This document shows positions 7,790-15,827 of a DNA stretch of 32,699 bases, piece by piece. The position numbers and the translations under genes were made by a program. Position 1 is the stretch's first letter, and each line of letters opens with the position of its first letter. The stretch lies in NCBI GenBank assembly GCA_017937885.1, contig JAGBCS010000023.1, positions 1 to 32,699 of the forward strand, in the 5' to 3' direction. Source of the DNA: Bacteroidales bacterium. GTDB taxonomy: Bacteria > Bacteroidota > Bacteroidia > Bacteroidales > UBA932. The notes beneath the pieces are model-generated. The model saw nothing but the letters and a program-made list of their open reading frames with translations. It had not been told where the DNA came from and did not search any database.

Positions 7790-7875
7790 GGTGACGAGCA
7801 AAAACGGGCGATAATGCTCGTGACCCCTATGAAATCGATGAGGTGACGAGCATTTTTAAGCTTTTTTGCTCTTGA
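7790..7875 (-). repeat. 86-bp BIME-like repeat, copy 3 (overlaps HAD gene)
   Basis: Third copy. Arm A is 7790-7800, B 7815-7825, A' 7842-7852 and B' 7867-7875; here the following two bases (CC) complete B', so the paired unit really runs to 7877. On the minus strand the repeat enters the end of the HAD phosphatase gene: its first 20 bases encode the C-terminal VKSKKA and the TAA stop. Copies 2 and 3 flank the RAYT gene in the same orientation. Confidence 0.9.
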
Positions 7876-8494
7876 CCTGCTTTAGAGAGGATAGCGAGAT
7901 GTTCGTGAAGTCGGAGATGACCATGTCGCAGAGAGGGACGATGTCCTCGCGACTGTTCGTTGTAGCCAGGCCTACAACATAGGCCCCTGCTGCGCGTCCA
8001 GCAGCAAGACCATGGAACGAGTCTTCAAAGACAACGGTCTCTTCAGGAGTCCCACCAAGAATTTCCATACCTTTCAGGAAGCATTCCGGATCAGGCTTTG
8101 ACCTGCTGAAATCTTCACTTGTGAGTATAGCATCAACCATATCATCAAGCTGAGGGTGAGCACGGTACACCTGCTCCATCTTCGGCTGGTTAGAGCTCGT
8201 GACGATTGCCGTCGGAACGCCGGCCTCCTTCAATTCATGAAGAAAATCCACCACGCCCGGGAGAAAGTCATAAGACATTGCGGCCTCATATTCATTAAGT
8301 CTGGCCACAACTTCTTCCTGCTCCTTGAGCATGCCTGAAAAATGGCCGTCAAAGATCTGGACCAATGTCTGGCCTTTGATCCTGCGGCCGAAATCCTCAA
8401 TACCGAGGTATTCCGCCCCCATTCTGTCCCAGAAGACCGTGTATTGTGATTCCGTGTCGACGATCACACCATCGAAATCGAATAATGCTATCAT
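7856..8494 (-). CDS. HAD-superfamily phosphatase (subfamily IA, beta-phosphoglucomutase-like)
   Basis: A cytoplasmic phosphohydrolase or phosphomutase acting through an aspartyl-phosphate. All four HAD motifs are visible in 212 residues: FDFDGVIVDTE with D6 as nucleophile and D8 as acid/base, VTSSN (motif II), the lysine in SKPDPECFLKG (motif III) and VFEDSFHGLAAGRAAG (motif IV). The helical cap between motifs I and II is of the C1 type. The substrate is unknown; sugar phosphates are the usual guess. It follows the S41 protease by 39 bases and is probably co-transcribed with it. Odd feature: the last residues (VKSKKA) and stop codon are encoded by repeat copy 3, so insertion of the repeat seems to have replaced the original end of the gene. 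Confidence 0.88.
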   Translation of the reverse strand: MIALFDFDGVIVDTESQYTVFWDRMGAEYLGIEDFGRRIKGQTLVQIFDGHFSGMLKEQEEVVARLNEYEAAMSYDFLPGVVDFLHELKEAGVPTAIVTSSNQPKMEQVYRAHPQLDDMVDAILTSEDFSRSKPDPECFLKGMEILGGTPEETVVFEDSFHGLAAGRAAGAYVVGLATTNSREDIVPLCDMVISDFTNISLSSLKQVKSKKA

Positions 8495-8533
8495 AGATAA
8501 AGATTCTTATCCTCCCTCAGAACAACGTCAGAT

Positions 8534-10153
8534 TCAGACTGCAAGAGGTTTTGTGAGGGCCTCCTTCAACTGTGTATCGTATCGGAGGCGGACCTTTATG
8601 CCGGCCTCCTGGAACCAGTAGCGCGTCACGATCTCCTCTTCTATGAACGGTATTATCTCATCCTTCTTAAGACGGATGAAACGTTCCTTGTCCATTTCAA
8701 GAGCCTTTTCCAGAGCATCCAGCTCCGCAGCCATGGCCTCGGCCAGACCGTCCTTCTCAAGCTCCTTCTTCATCTGGTCATAAAGGGTCTTTGCGCTGCT
8801 CCTGTAGTCGAAATCCTGAGTCTTGGCATATTCGATGAAGTCTTCGAATTCCTCGTCCGTGAAATGGAAGTCGTCCACCTCCGCAATGCTGTCGTGCTTA
8901 CGTGCATATTCTATCATATACTGGTCTATTACCCCGCCAAGTACCAGAGAATATACAAGCCTGCTGTATCTCGGTACCGGTATGTCGATGTCCGGAGTGA
9001 TGCCGCCGCCGTCGCGGACTATCCTTCCTGAAGCGGTCTTGAACTCACGTGTCAGCGAATCCGGGATATGTCCCACGCTTCCGTCTTCATTGCGGTTCGA
9101 GTAATCGATCGCCTGGACACACCTGCCGCTAGGCGTATAATACTTTGCTGTAGTCACCTTCATCTGGCCGTTGTAGGCAAGCGGCACGATGGACTGGACA
9201 AGTCCCTTTCCGTAGCTTCTCTTTCCCATGATTGTGGCACGGTCCATGTCCTGGAAGGCTCCTGCCACGATCTCGGATGACGATGCGGAGCCAGAATCTA
9301 TAAGAACGATTATCGGCATTTCCGTATCGATCGGTTCCGTCGTAGTATAGTGTTCTCTGTTGGAACCCGGGGTGCTTCCCTTTGAAGACACCACAAGGGA
9401 CCCCTTAGGAACAAACAATGACACGATGTCGATAGCCTCGCTCATGAGTCCGCCGCCGTTTCCGCGAAGGTCAAGCACGAAGCGCTTCATGCCCTGCTTC
9501 TTCATGTCCAGGAACTTGGCACGTATAGTCGATGCCACATTCTCGGTAAAGCCAGCCTGAAGGATATATCCTGTCGTGTCATCCAGCATTCCGGCATACT
9601 CGACATCAGGGAAATGAATACGTTCGCGTACAATCGGAAGCTCAAGAGTGTCTCCCGTACGCACCTTCTTCACGGTAAAAACGACCGTCGTGCCAGGCTT
9701 TCCCTTCATCCGGTCACTGCTCTCCTTGGTCTCAAGGCCCTTGGTCGGCTTGCCGTCAATCGCTATGATTTCATCTCCGCACACAAGACCGTACTTATGC
9801 GCAGGAGAGCCGAAATATGGCTCATTGATGATCACGTTGTCCTCTTTCTTCTTGTGGATGATGGCACCGATTCCTCCGTATGTCTTCGATAGCATCATCT
9901 GAAGGTCCTCGTTCTCTTCCTCCGGGATATAGACAGTATACGGATCCAGTTCCTCAAGCATGGCGTCCACGCCGGCCCTCATGATCCTGTCTACCGGGAG
10001 AGAGTCTACATACGAACGGTTTAGTTCCTTCAGTATGGAATGCTGTATCTCGGTCCACTGACCGAGCTTGAAGCTATGCGTCTGCGCAGATACGGCCAGC
10101 GAGGCCATGAGCATGGCTGACGCCATGACAGAAAATGTAAAAAATCTCTTCAT
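8534..10153 (-). CDS. C-terminal processing protease, S41 family (CtpA/Prc-like)
   Basis: A periplasmic serine protease with Ser-Lys dyad. The 539-residue product has a signal peptide (MKRFFTFSVM through VSAQ), a PDZ domain at about residues 85-175 (GIGAIIHKK, GSPAHKYGLVCGDEIIAIDG), and the S41 catalytic domain with LDLRGNGGG, S291 in GSASSSEIVAGA and K316 in KRSYGKG, 25 residues apart as in E. coli Prc. A long helical C-terminal extension (about residues 410-539) follows. The frame is open to 10222, but the signal peptide and the -7 box at 10226-10234 place the start at 10153. It heads an operon with the HAD phosphatase and is divergent from rdgB. Confidence 0.92.
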   Translation of the reverse strand: MKRFFTFSVMASAMLMASLAVSAQTHSFKLGQWTEIQHSILKELNRSYVDSLPVDRIMRAGVDAMLEELDPYTVYIPEEENEDLQMMLSKTYGGIGAIIHKKKEDNVIINEPYFGSPAHKYGLVCGDEIIAIDGKPTKGLETKESSDRMKGKPGTTVVFTVKKVRTGDTLELPIVRERIHFPDVEYAGMLDDTTGYILQAGFTENVASTIRAKFLDMKKQGMKRFVLDLRGNGGGLMSEAIDIVSLFVPKGSLVVSSKGSTPGSNREHYTTTEPIDTEMPIIVLIDSGSASSSEIVAGAFQDMDRATIMGKRSYGKGLVQSIVPLAYNGQMKVTTAKYYTPSGRCVQAIDYSNRNEDGSVGHIPDSLTREFKTASGRIVRDGGGITPDIDIPVPRYSRLVYSLVLGGVIDQYMIEYARKHDSIAEVDDFHFTDEEFEDFIEYAKTQDFDYRSSAKTLYDQMKKELEKDGLAEAMAAELDALEKALEMDKERFIRLKKDEIIPFIEEEIVTRYWFQEAGIKVRLRYDTQLKEALTKPLAV

Positions 10154-10225
10154 CAGGCTTGATATTTGTCGATGTCCAATGGGATGTGGCTGACACCGCA
10201 TATTATATGCCACACGATACATCTC

Positions 10226-10234
10226 GCAAAAATA
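10226..10234 (-). promoter_or_regulatory. -7 box TATTTTTGC of the S41 protease gene
   Basis: TATTTTTGC on the minus strand, about 72 bases before the ATG at 10153. It is separated by 13 bases from the rdgB box on the other strand. Confidence 0.5.
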
Positions 10235-10247
10235 CGAAATATTTTTA

Positions 10248-10256
10248 TACCTTTGC
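10248..10256 (+). promoter_or_regulatory. -7 box TACCTTTGC of rdgB-recO
   Basis: TACCTTTGC, 33 bases before the rdgB ATG at 10290; part of a divergent promoter pair. Confidence 0.55.
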
Positions 10257-10289
10257 AGCGGTTTTTAACAGTAATACAACAGCAGTTTT

Positions 10290-10922
10290 ATGAAATTGGT
10301 TTTTGCAACGGGCAACAGCGGCAAACTGCGTGAAGCATCGGAAATCTTAGGCGAGGGCTTTGAGCTCGTTTCTCTCGCTCAAGTAGGAATCACAGAAGAT
10401 ATTCCGGAGACAGGCAAGACATTGAGCGCCAACTCTTTGCTCAAGGCGCAGTATCTTTATGACAGGATCGGATGCAACTGTTTTGCAGATGATACCGGAC
10501 TTGAAGTCGACGCCCTTGGCGGCGCCCCGGGAGTCTATACGGCAAGATATGCAGGAGAGGACAAGGACTGGAACCAGAACATGGACAAGGTCCTGCACGA
10601 ACTCCAGATTCTGGAGACCGAAGCCAGCATGGCCGCATCACTCGGACTGAAGATGAAGCCTGTATCGAGAAAAGCACGCTTCAAGAGCGTCATCACATTG
10701 ATCATAAACGGAGAGAAACATATGTTCGAAGGCACGCTCGAAGGCGTGATCGCGAGAGAGAAGTCCGGCAACGGAGGGTTCGGATATGACCCGATCTTCA
10801 TTGCAGACGAATATCCGGGACTTACGCTTGCAGACATCACGGAAGAGCAGAAGAACGAGATCTCGCACAGAGGAAAGGCTCTCCGCGCAATGGCGGAATG
10901 GTTAAAGTCACAGAACTCATAA
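10290..10922 (+). CDS. rdgB: Non-canonical purine NTP pyrophosphatase (RdgB/HAM1)
   Basis: Hydrolyses ITP, dITP and XTP to monophosphates, clearing deaminated purines from the nucleotide pool. The 210-residue product shows the family motifs in order: FATGNSGKLREASEIL at the N-terminus, FADDTGLEVDALGGAPGVYTARYAG, GNGGFGYDPIF and SHRGKALRAM. Between DKVLHELQ and RKARFKSVITLI there is an insertion of about 15 residues (ETEASMAASLGLKMKPVS) compared with typical members of about 195 residues. It overlaps recO by 25 bases, which indicates translational coupling. Confidence 0.95.
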   Translation: MKLVFATGNSGKLREASEILGEGFELVSLAQVGITEDIPETGKTLSANSLLKAQYLYDRIGCNCFADDTGLEVDALGGAPGVYTARYAGEDKDWNQNMDKVLHELQILETEASMAASLGLKMKPVSRKARFKSVITLIINGEKHMFEGTLEGVIAREKSGNGGFGYDPIFIADEYPGLTLADITEEQKNEISHRGKALRAMAEWLKSQNS

Positions 10923-11551
10923 TTCTTCACACCACAAAGTTCGGTGAGAATTCCATCGTCATCCATACTCTCAGCAAGGAGTACGGAAGGCGAAGCTTCA
11001 TGGTACGCGGCGCCGGAAAGAAGTCGGTCATGACTCTTTTCCAGCCGCTTTCCGTCCTGGAAGCAGAGATTCACGAAAGCAGCATATCCAAGCTATACAC
11101 GGCAAAGCATCTGACTTCCAAACATCCCCTCCTGGGCATCAGGAACAACATCTACAAGAACTCCATGACCATGTTCATGAGCGAAGTCCTCTACCGGGCG
11201 GTAAAGGATGGAGCGGCAGAGCAGGGTCTCTTCGAATGGTGCGAGAAGGACATTCTCCTTCTTGACGCCATAGAAAACGACTTCAGCAACTTCCATATAA
11301 GGTTTCTGCTGGAATTCGCCATCGCCCTGGGCTTCAGCCCCGAATCCCGTGATCTTCAACCGTTTGTCGGAGACCATTACCCCATAGTGGAAAGATTCAT
11401 GAAGGAGCCGTTTGCCGCGTCAATGCTCATTCCCCTCAACGGGCAGACCAGAAATGACATAGCGGACGAGATCCTGCGCTACATAGAGTTCCACACGGAG
11501 TCGGCCCTGAATGTCAACTCCCTCAAGGTCCTCCGCGAGCTTTTCGCATAA
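10898..11551 (+). CDS. recO: DNA repair protein RecO
   Basis: RecF-pathway mediator that loads RecA on SSB-coated single-strand DNA. The 217-residue product begins MVKVTELIILHTTKFGENSIVIHTLSKEYGR, cut into its N-terminal OB-fold (about residues 1-80: VRGAGKK, LFQPLSVLEAEI), followed by the helical RecO C domain with IRNNIYKNSMTMFMSEVLYR and FLLEFAIALGFSPE. It lacks the CxxC zinc ligands found in many non-Bacteroidota RecO proteins. It starts inside the 3' end of rdgB and ends just before the palindromic element at 11560-11645. Confidence 0.88.
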   Translation: MVKVTELIILHTTKFGENSIVIHTLSKEYGRRSFMVRGAGKKSVMTLFQPLSVLEAEIHESSISKLYTAKHLTSKHPLLGIRNNIYKNSMTMFMSEVLYRAVKDGAAEQGLFEWCEKDILLLDAIENDFSNFHIRFLLEFAIALGFSPESRDLQPFVGDHYPIVERFMKEPFAASMLIPLNGQTRNDIADEILRYIEFHTESALNVNSLKVLRELFA

Positions 11552-11559
11552 AGTACCGG

Positions 11560-11645
11560 GGGTGACTAAAAAGTGACATGAACCCCGAAAGTTTTTGTCT
11601 AACTTTCGGGGTTCATGTCAAAGTCTTAAGACTTATTAGTCACCC
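11560..11645. repeat. Nested palindromic element / candidate bidirectional terminator
   Basis: An inner perfect 20-bp inverted repeat (11574-11593 and 11601-11620, starting TGACATGAACCCCGAAAGTT) encloses a 7-nt loop. Next to it is a perfect 14-bp palindrome, AAGTCTTAAGACTT (11621-11634). The whole is enclosed by an outer perfect 10-bp pair, GGGTGACTAA (11560-11569) and TTAGTCACCC (11636-11645). It sits exactly between the convergent ends of recO and the S41 lipoprotein gene, so it may end both transcripts. The outer terminal inverted repeats also resemble a very small non-autonomous mobile element. It shares no obvious sequence with the 86-bp repeats. Confidence 0.75.
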
Positions 11646-11687
11646 TCTCGTGAATCTGTCTGATATTCCCATCATCTCGCGTATATG

Positions 11688-13451
11688 CTATTCCCTATAT
11701 ATCACAAGACTTCCTCCCATACGTGGGCAAGCATATTCCTGAACACCAGGAAGAGTCACAGCACAGTCCCTTGCCGCGACATATGACGGCCTGCTGCCTG
11801 TCCTGATCCAGCCGTAAGCGGCATTGCAGAGGAAATCTCCATTTTCACCGAAATCGCCGCCAGGGTAGAAAGATGAATCATCCAGACGGAGATCAGGCTC
11901 AAATCCCTCAGGATAATCCCTGAAGCCCTTTGCATTCTCTATATAGAACGAAACCGGGTAGAGAAGGAAGTCATAGTTTCTGTAGCTTGTCAAAAATCCT
12001 TCCATTCCCACATTCTTTCCGCTGGTCTTCGTTCCGATAAGATTGACTTCGATATCCAGTCCTCTCAGTCCGTTGATGACGATCTCGCTTGCTGAAGCAG
12101 TCACTCCTGTAGCGATTATAAAGACACGCTTCAGACCAAGAGAATGCAGAAGAGCTTCCTTGATAGGCTGATAACCGCTTGGATATTCCATAGTCTCAGC
12201 CACACCGATCTTGTATTCCGCACTTTCGCCTGCAGCTGTTCTGGCTGCGTTGAAAGTAAGCTTTGCCAGCATCTTTCCCTGATGCAGAGGTCCGGCGATA
12301 AGAGTCGACAGCACTGTGCTGGAAAGTATCTCACCGCCATTGTTGTAGCGAAGGTCAAGAACCAGATCCTCCACTCCGTCTTCCTTGAACTTGTCAAAGA
12401 CATCGAAAAGCTGCTTGTCGAAATCAGTATGGAAACCCATATAAAGAAGATATCCTACTTTCTTTCCGTCCGAAAGTTCCACGGTTTCTGCCTTGTATAT
12501 AGCCGGATCCACATATGTTGACGGCGTCAAATCTACACTTCCCTCTAACTTGACGACAGCCTGATCCCTGTTCTCTCCCTTCCATGTCACGGTATTCAAA
12601 GTGACATTGATCGGATCAGTGTATATCTTTGCTGCGACAGCCTTATAATTGTCTCTTGTAATCGTGACGCCATTTACCGCAGTTATGAAATGACCTCTTG
12701 CCACACCTGCAGCTTCTGCCGGGCCTCCCGGAACAACAGCCTCAACCAAGATACCGACAGCGACTCCGATATCTACAGGGCGCAGCTTGAAGAAACCGTT
12801 GCCTGTCTGCTGGCTTCCCACAACCTTTGTTACAGGAGCGCTGCTCTCGATCCTTGTATAATACTCGGTACGCAACTCCTGATTGTATGCTCCGTCATCA
12901 TGATTGACATCATCATGATCCGCAACACCGTCAAGAATAGAGGTTAGGAATGACCTGTAATCGATGCTGTAGTCCAGAGCGAGCTCAGGTATCGGTTCGT
13001 TCCAGAGATAAACCTCGGACATCCTTCTGTATATCCACTCATTGACCTCGCGATAGGCTCCATTACCCTTCTCGACGACTCCTGCTTTCTGAGAAACGGT
13101 GAAGGTCTGAGGTACAGGATATCCTTCCACCTGGATTGCGACTTCGGCCGACCTAGGCTCTACCTCTGTATTTACAGCGACACTGATTCTCAGTGCAGCC
13201 TGTCCTGCAACTCCTTCAGAAGTCAGGATCTGACACCATGACGGCTCGGTCGATTCTGCTGTCCATTTCGCAGCGGAGGTAAACGTAAGGGAAAGCATTT
13301 CACCATCTTCGTCCGCCACGACCTTGTCTTCCCATGAATACTCCGATACTCCGCTTCCCTCAAGCTCCGGAAGGAGTTCATCCTCCTTGCAGCCGATTGC
13401 AGCAAGGAGGAATGAAGCAGCCGTTATTAAATATACTGATATCCTTTTCAT
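11688..13451 (-). CDS. BACON-PDZ-S41 protease lipoprotein
   Basis: A predicted cell-envelope lipoprotein protease of 587 residues. The type II signal ends LLAAIGC (Cys21), followed by KEDE, consistent with surface export. A BACON-like domain spans about residues 35-122 (WCQILTSEG, FTVSQKAG). A linker with YLWNEPIPE and a PDZ domain (about 215-305: GGPAEAAGVARGHFITAVNGVTI) precede the S41 domain, where LDLRYNNGG, S453 in VTASASEIV and K479 in KTSGKNVG form the likely dyad. The substrate is unknown; BACON domains are thought to bind carbohydrate or mucin. It is the second gene of an operon, one base after the stop codon of the large lipoprotein gene upstream, so the two products probably work together. 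Confidence 0.88.
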   Translation of the reverse strand: MKRISVYLITAASFLLAAIGCKEDELLPELEGSGVSEYSWEDKVVADEDGEMLSLTFTSAAKWTAESTEPSWCQILTSEGVAGQAALRISVAVNTEVEPRSAEVAIQVEGYPVPQTFTVSQKAGVVEKGNGAYREVNEWIYRRMSEVYLWNEPIPELALDYSIDYRSFLTSILDGVADHDDVNHDDGAYNQELRTEYYTRIESSAPVTKVVGSQQTGNGFFKLRPVDIGVAVGILVEAVVPGGPAEAAGVARGHFITAVNGVTITRDNYKAVAAKIYTDPINVTLNTVTWKGENRDQAVVKLEGSVDLTPSTYVDPAIYKAETVELSDGKKVGYLLYMGFHTDFDKQLFDVFDKFKEDGVEDLVLDLRYNNGGEILSSTVLSTLIAGPLHQGKMLAKLTFNAARTAAGESAEYKIGVAETMEYPSGYQPIKEALLHSLGLKRVFIIATGVTASASEIVINGLRGLDIEVNLIGTKTSGKNVGMEGFLTSYRNYDFLLYPVSFYIENAKGFRDYPEGFEPDLRLDDSSFYPGGDFGENGDFLCNAAYGWIRTGSRPSYVAARDCAVTLPGVQEYACPRMGGSLVIYRE

Positions 13452-13452
13452 A

Positions 13453-15717
13453 TTATCTTCCCCTGATTACAGGTCTGGTCTCGCGTACGTCTACCTGACG
13501 CATGACAGGAACACTCAACGGCTTCATTGCAGGAGAGAACATAACTGCCTGCTGCTGAGCCTCTGCCTTACGTGTAAGAACAAGCGCACTGTTTCCGCAG
13601 AAGACAACTTCCGAGCCGCTTCCGCCAGACCAGTCCGCAGCCTTCTCCACGCCTGGATATTCTGTAATCATCTGTCCCTTTGCAGACCAGCTCTTATAGT
13701 GAGTGACTGGATTTACTGTCAATACTTTAGCTTCCGCATCATAATCAACCTCATGAATGAGGGTTGTGGCCATAGCCTGATCCTCTCGGCTAGGATTAGA
13801 GAAGTCTCTCCAGAAGGTTCCCTTGAACCAGTATGTATTTCCATTGTAAGACAACATAGGATCCTCACCCTCGGCAGAGTAATCAATGATCTCTACCATA
13901 TTGACCGAATCGTAGAACGTGCTTGCCACCGCATGCTTGTAAGTAGTGATGTTGTCCTTCTTGTCAATTTCAAGGAACCACTTAGGACCATAGTTCCTGT
14001 TAGCCTCGGCCTCATCTGCAGCCCAACCGTTGTCAAGAAGATCCTGTGGAGAATAATACTGCGAGATCGGATCGAATCCGAGACATACCAGAAGATTCTC
14101 CGCGGCATAAGCCTCTCTTGTGGCATCGTTGACACCGTCAGTTATGGTCACGTCAAAAGTATGCTCGACTCCGTCAAGATCGGTTATGACCGCTGTATAT
14201 TCGCCCTGAAGATCCTTGAAGAGGGTCGACTCGACAACAGGCTCTACCCCTGTCTTGAACTCGTAGAGATGATAAGTGGACACATGTTCATTATTCGTCG
14301 CCATCACACCGAACACATAGTCCGTATTAGAACTCAATCCGTCAAACAGAAGCTTGCATCCTTCATCTGAAGTCGCCGAAGAAAGAACCGCTTCAGACAT
14401 CGGATCTCCATTATTCCTGATAATGACATCCATTGTAAGATCTTCATTACCCGGCGCATTAAGAACTTCATCCACAACATATCGGGTACGGAGCATCATA
14501 ACACCTCCGACCGCATTCTCCAGTTTAAGGTTGACTGCGTGCGAACTCCATGGCTCCTCAACATCCATTTTTTCAACAACGACCTCCGGAGCTGGCCCTG
14601 ATGGTTCTGCAGTATAGAAAGTCTCTTCGATATAAAGTTCACGCATGTCCTTATCAAAGGCCATGATGCACACATAATATCTGGAATTCGGCATAAGTCC
14701 GGTCATGACAAGATCCGCACTTGTCTTATACTCGTTCGACGTATCATCCCATGGTCCTATGACTGCACGACGGACCATTTCCTCTCCTTCGAAAAGGAAA
14801 GACTGATAATCCGTCTCCGACATGACTAAAGCACGGTACCTGTCGATACCTTCCTCTGGTGTAAGTGTGACTTTTGCTGTAAGCGACGTTATGTCAGAAA
14901 CCTCAACATCCACTTCATACGGACATTCCTCTGCTTTAGGCGTAGTAAATTCCAAGACTTTGACATCTTCATCAAGAACGGCATCATCCAATGTTGTTCC
15001 TGCCGACTTTCCGGCAAGAATCAGATATTTTGTGTCAGAATAGATATATGTGGGATAATTATCCCAGCCGTCATACTGTACCCAATCACAAACGTAAGTA
15101 GCACTCTCATCTGCGCCCAAACCGAACGCACTCAGGTATGAGCTATGCGTAACCCCAACCAATGCTTGAAAGTATAGGAAGTCATTGTAGTCCATAATCA
15201 TATGCCTATATGCAACAGCATCTTCAGGCATTTCTATATGATAAGAAACGGAAGTTGCTGAAGCCTTCTCCAGAGTGATCATGTCCTCATACTCGAACTC
15301 AGTCGAAAGAGTCTCGCTCAGAAGTTCGCTGTACACATACGGATTGATCTTCCTTACGGCAGCATAGAGATTGTAGGTCTTTCCTCCCTCAAGCTCGTTA
15401 TAGGTCGTCGAAAATGTCTTTTCTGCTCCGAACATGCCTGTCTTTCCAGACTCGAAAAGATCCTCCGCGCTTTCAATCGTCTGATCTGCCGGCACTATCG
15501 CCCATGCATAGTCTCCGTCAGAGTCGGACTTTACCGTAAATGTCACCGACGTCCTGTCAAGAGCATCCACCTTCATGGTCGCAACAGGAGCAACAACCTC
15601 CTTATCCGGTTCCGGCTGAGGCTCCGGTTCCTGATTCTCAGGAACTTCCTTACAAGCTGAAGCGGCAAACGAAAGGGCCGCCAGCGTTCCAAGAATGTTT
15701 AAAAATCTTCTAGTCAT
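13453..15717 (-). CDS. Large lipoprotein with Ig/FN3-like modules, unknown function
   Basis: I do not recognise a named family. The 754-residue product has a type II signal (MTRRFLNILG through SFAASAC, Cys22), then KEVPENQEPEPQPEPDKE, a proline/glutamate-rich spacer. Several Ig/FN3-like modules of about 100-120 residues follow; each has a strand like SVTFTVKS, SVSYHIEM or TAKVTLTPE and a phrase such as GGKTYNLYAAV, NSRYYVCIMAF or NTDYVFGVMATN, which is typical of FN3 ends. From about residue 500 a distinct domain begins (LQGEYTAVITDLDGVEHTFDVTI) that is aromatic-rich and may be the binding module. It is the first gene of the operon with the BACON-PDZ-S41 protease. Confidence 0.75.
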   Translation of the reverse strand: MTRRFLNILGTLAALSFAASACKEVPENQEPEPQPEPDKEVVAPVATMKVDALDRTSVTFTVKSDSDGDYAWAIVPADQTIESAEDLFESGKTGMFGAEKTFSTTYNELEGGKTYNLYAAVRKINPYVYSELLSETLSTEFEYEDMITLEKASATSVSYHIEMPEDAVAYRHMIMDYNDFLYFQALVGVTHSSYLSAFGLGADESATYVCDWVQYDGWDNYPTYIYSDTKYLILAGKSAGTTLDDAVLDEDVKVLEFTTPKAEECPYEVDVEVSDITSLTAKVTLTPEEGIDRYRALVMSETDYQSFLFEGEEMVRRAVIGPWDDTSNEYKTSADLVMTGLMPNSRYYVCIMAFDKDMRELYIEETFYTAEPSGPAPEVVVEKMDVEEPWSSHAVNLKLENAVGGVMMLRTRYVVDEVLNAPGNEDLTMDVIIRNNGDPMSEAVLSSATSDEGCKLLFDGLSSNTDYVFGVMATNNEHVSTYHLYEFKTGVEPVVESTLFKDLQGEYTAVITDLDGVEHTFDVTITDGVNDATREAYAAENLLVCLGFDPISQYYSPQDLLDNGWAADEAEANRNYGPKWFLEIDKKDNITTYKHAVASTFYDSVNMVEIIDYSAEGEDPMLSYNGNTYWFKGTFWRDFSNPSREDQAMATTLIHEVDYDAEAKVLTVNPVTHYKSWSAKGQMITEYPGVEKAADWSGGSGSEVVFCGNSALVLTRKAEAQQQAVMFSPAMKPLSVPVMRQVDVRETRPVIRGR

Positions 15718-15759
15718 GATAAATATTGTTAAGTTGTAATCTGTTTACGCGTGTATTTC

Positions 15760-15768
15760 GCAAAAATA
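15760..15768 (-). promoter_or_regulatory. -7 box TATTTTTGC of the lipoprotein-S41 operon
   Basis: TATTTTTGC on the minus strand, about 42 bases before the ATG at 15717; divergent from the GH53 operon promoter. Confidence 0.55.
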
Positions 15769-15798
15769 GCAAATAAATAGTATGAAACAAAATTTCGC

Positions 15799-15806
15799 TA
15801 TCTTTG
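15799..15806 (+). promoter_or_regulatory. -7 box TATCTTTG of the GH53-GH2-S8 operon
   Basis: TATCTTTG, 21 bases before the GH53 ATG at 15828. It is the only -7 box seen upstream of the three tightly spaced plus-strand genes. Confidence 0.55.
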
Positions 15807-15827
15807 TAGGAAACAAACAAGCCAAAT

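Noticed and set aside
2312-7875. CRISPR array
   Set aside because: The three 86-bp repeats are dispersed by kilobases, oriented alike at gene ends and palindromic; there are no regular spacers and no cas genes.
6695-7875. Copies 2 and 3 as terminal repeats of a complete insertion sequence
   Set aside because: Copies are direct repeats of a palindromic unit, a third copy exists without transposase, and Y1-type elements lack terminal inverted repeats; a RAYT with REP-like elements fits better.
13324-14370. 348-codon plus-strand open frame
   Set aside because: Antisense to the two lipoprotein genes with clear signal peptides and domains; no family resemblance and no promoter box before it.
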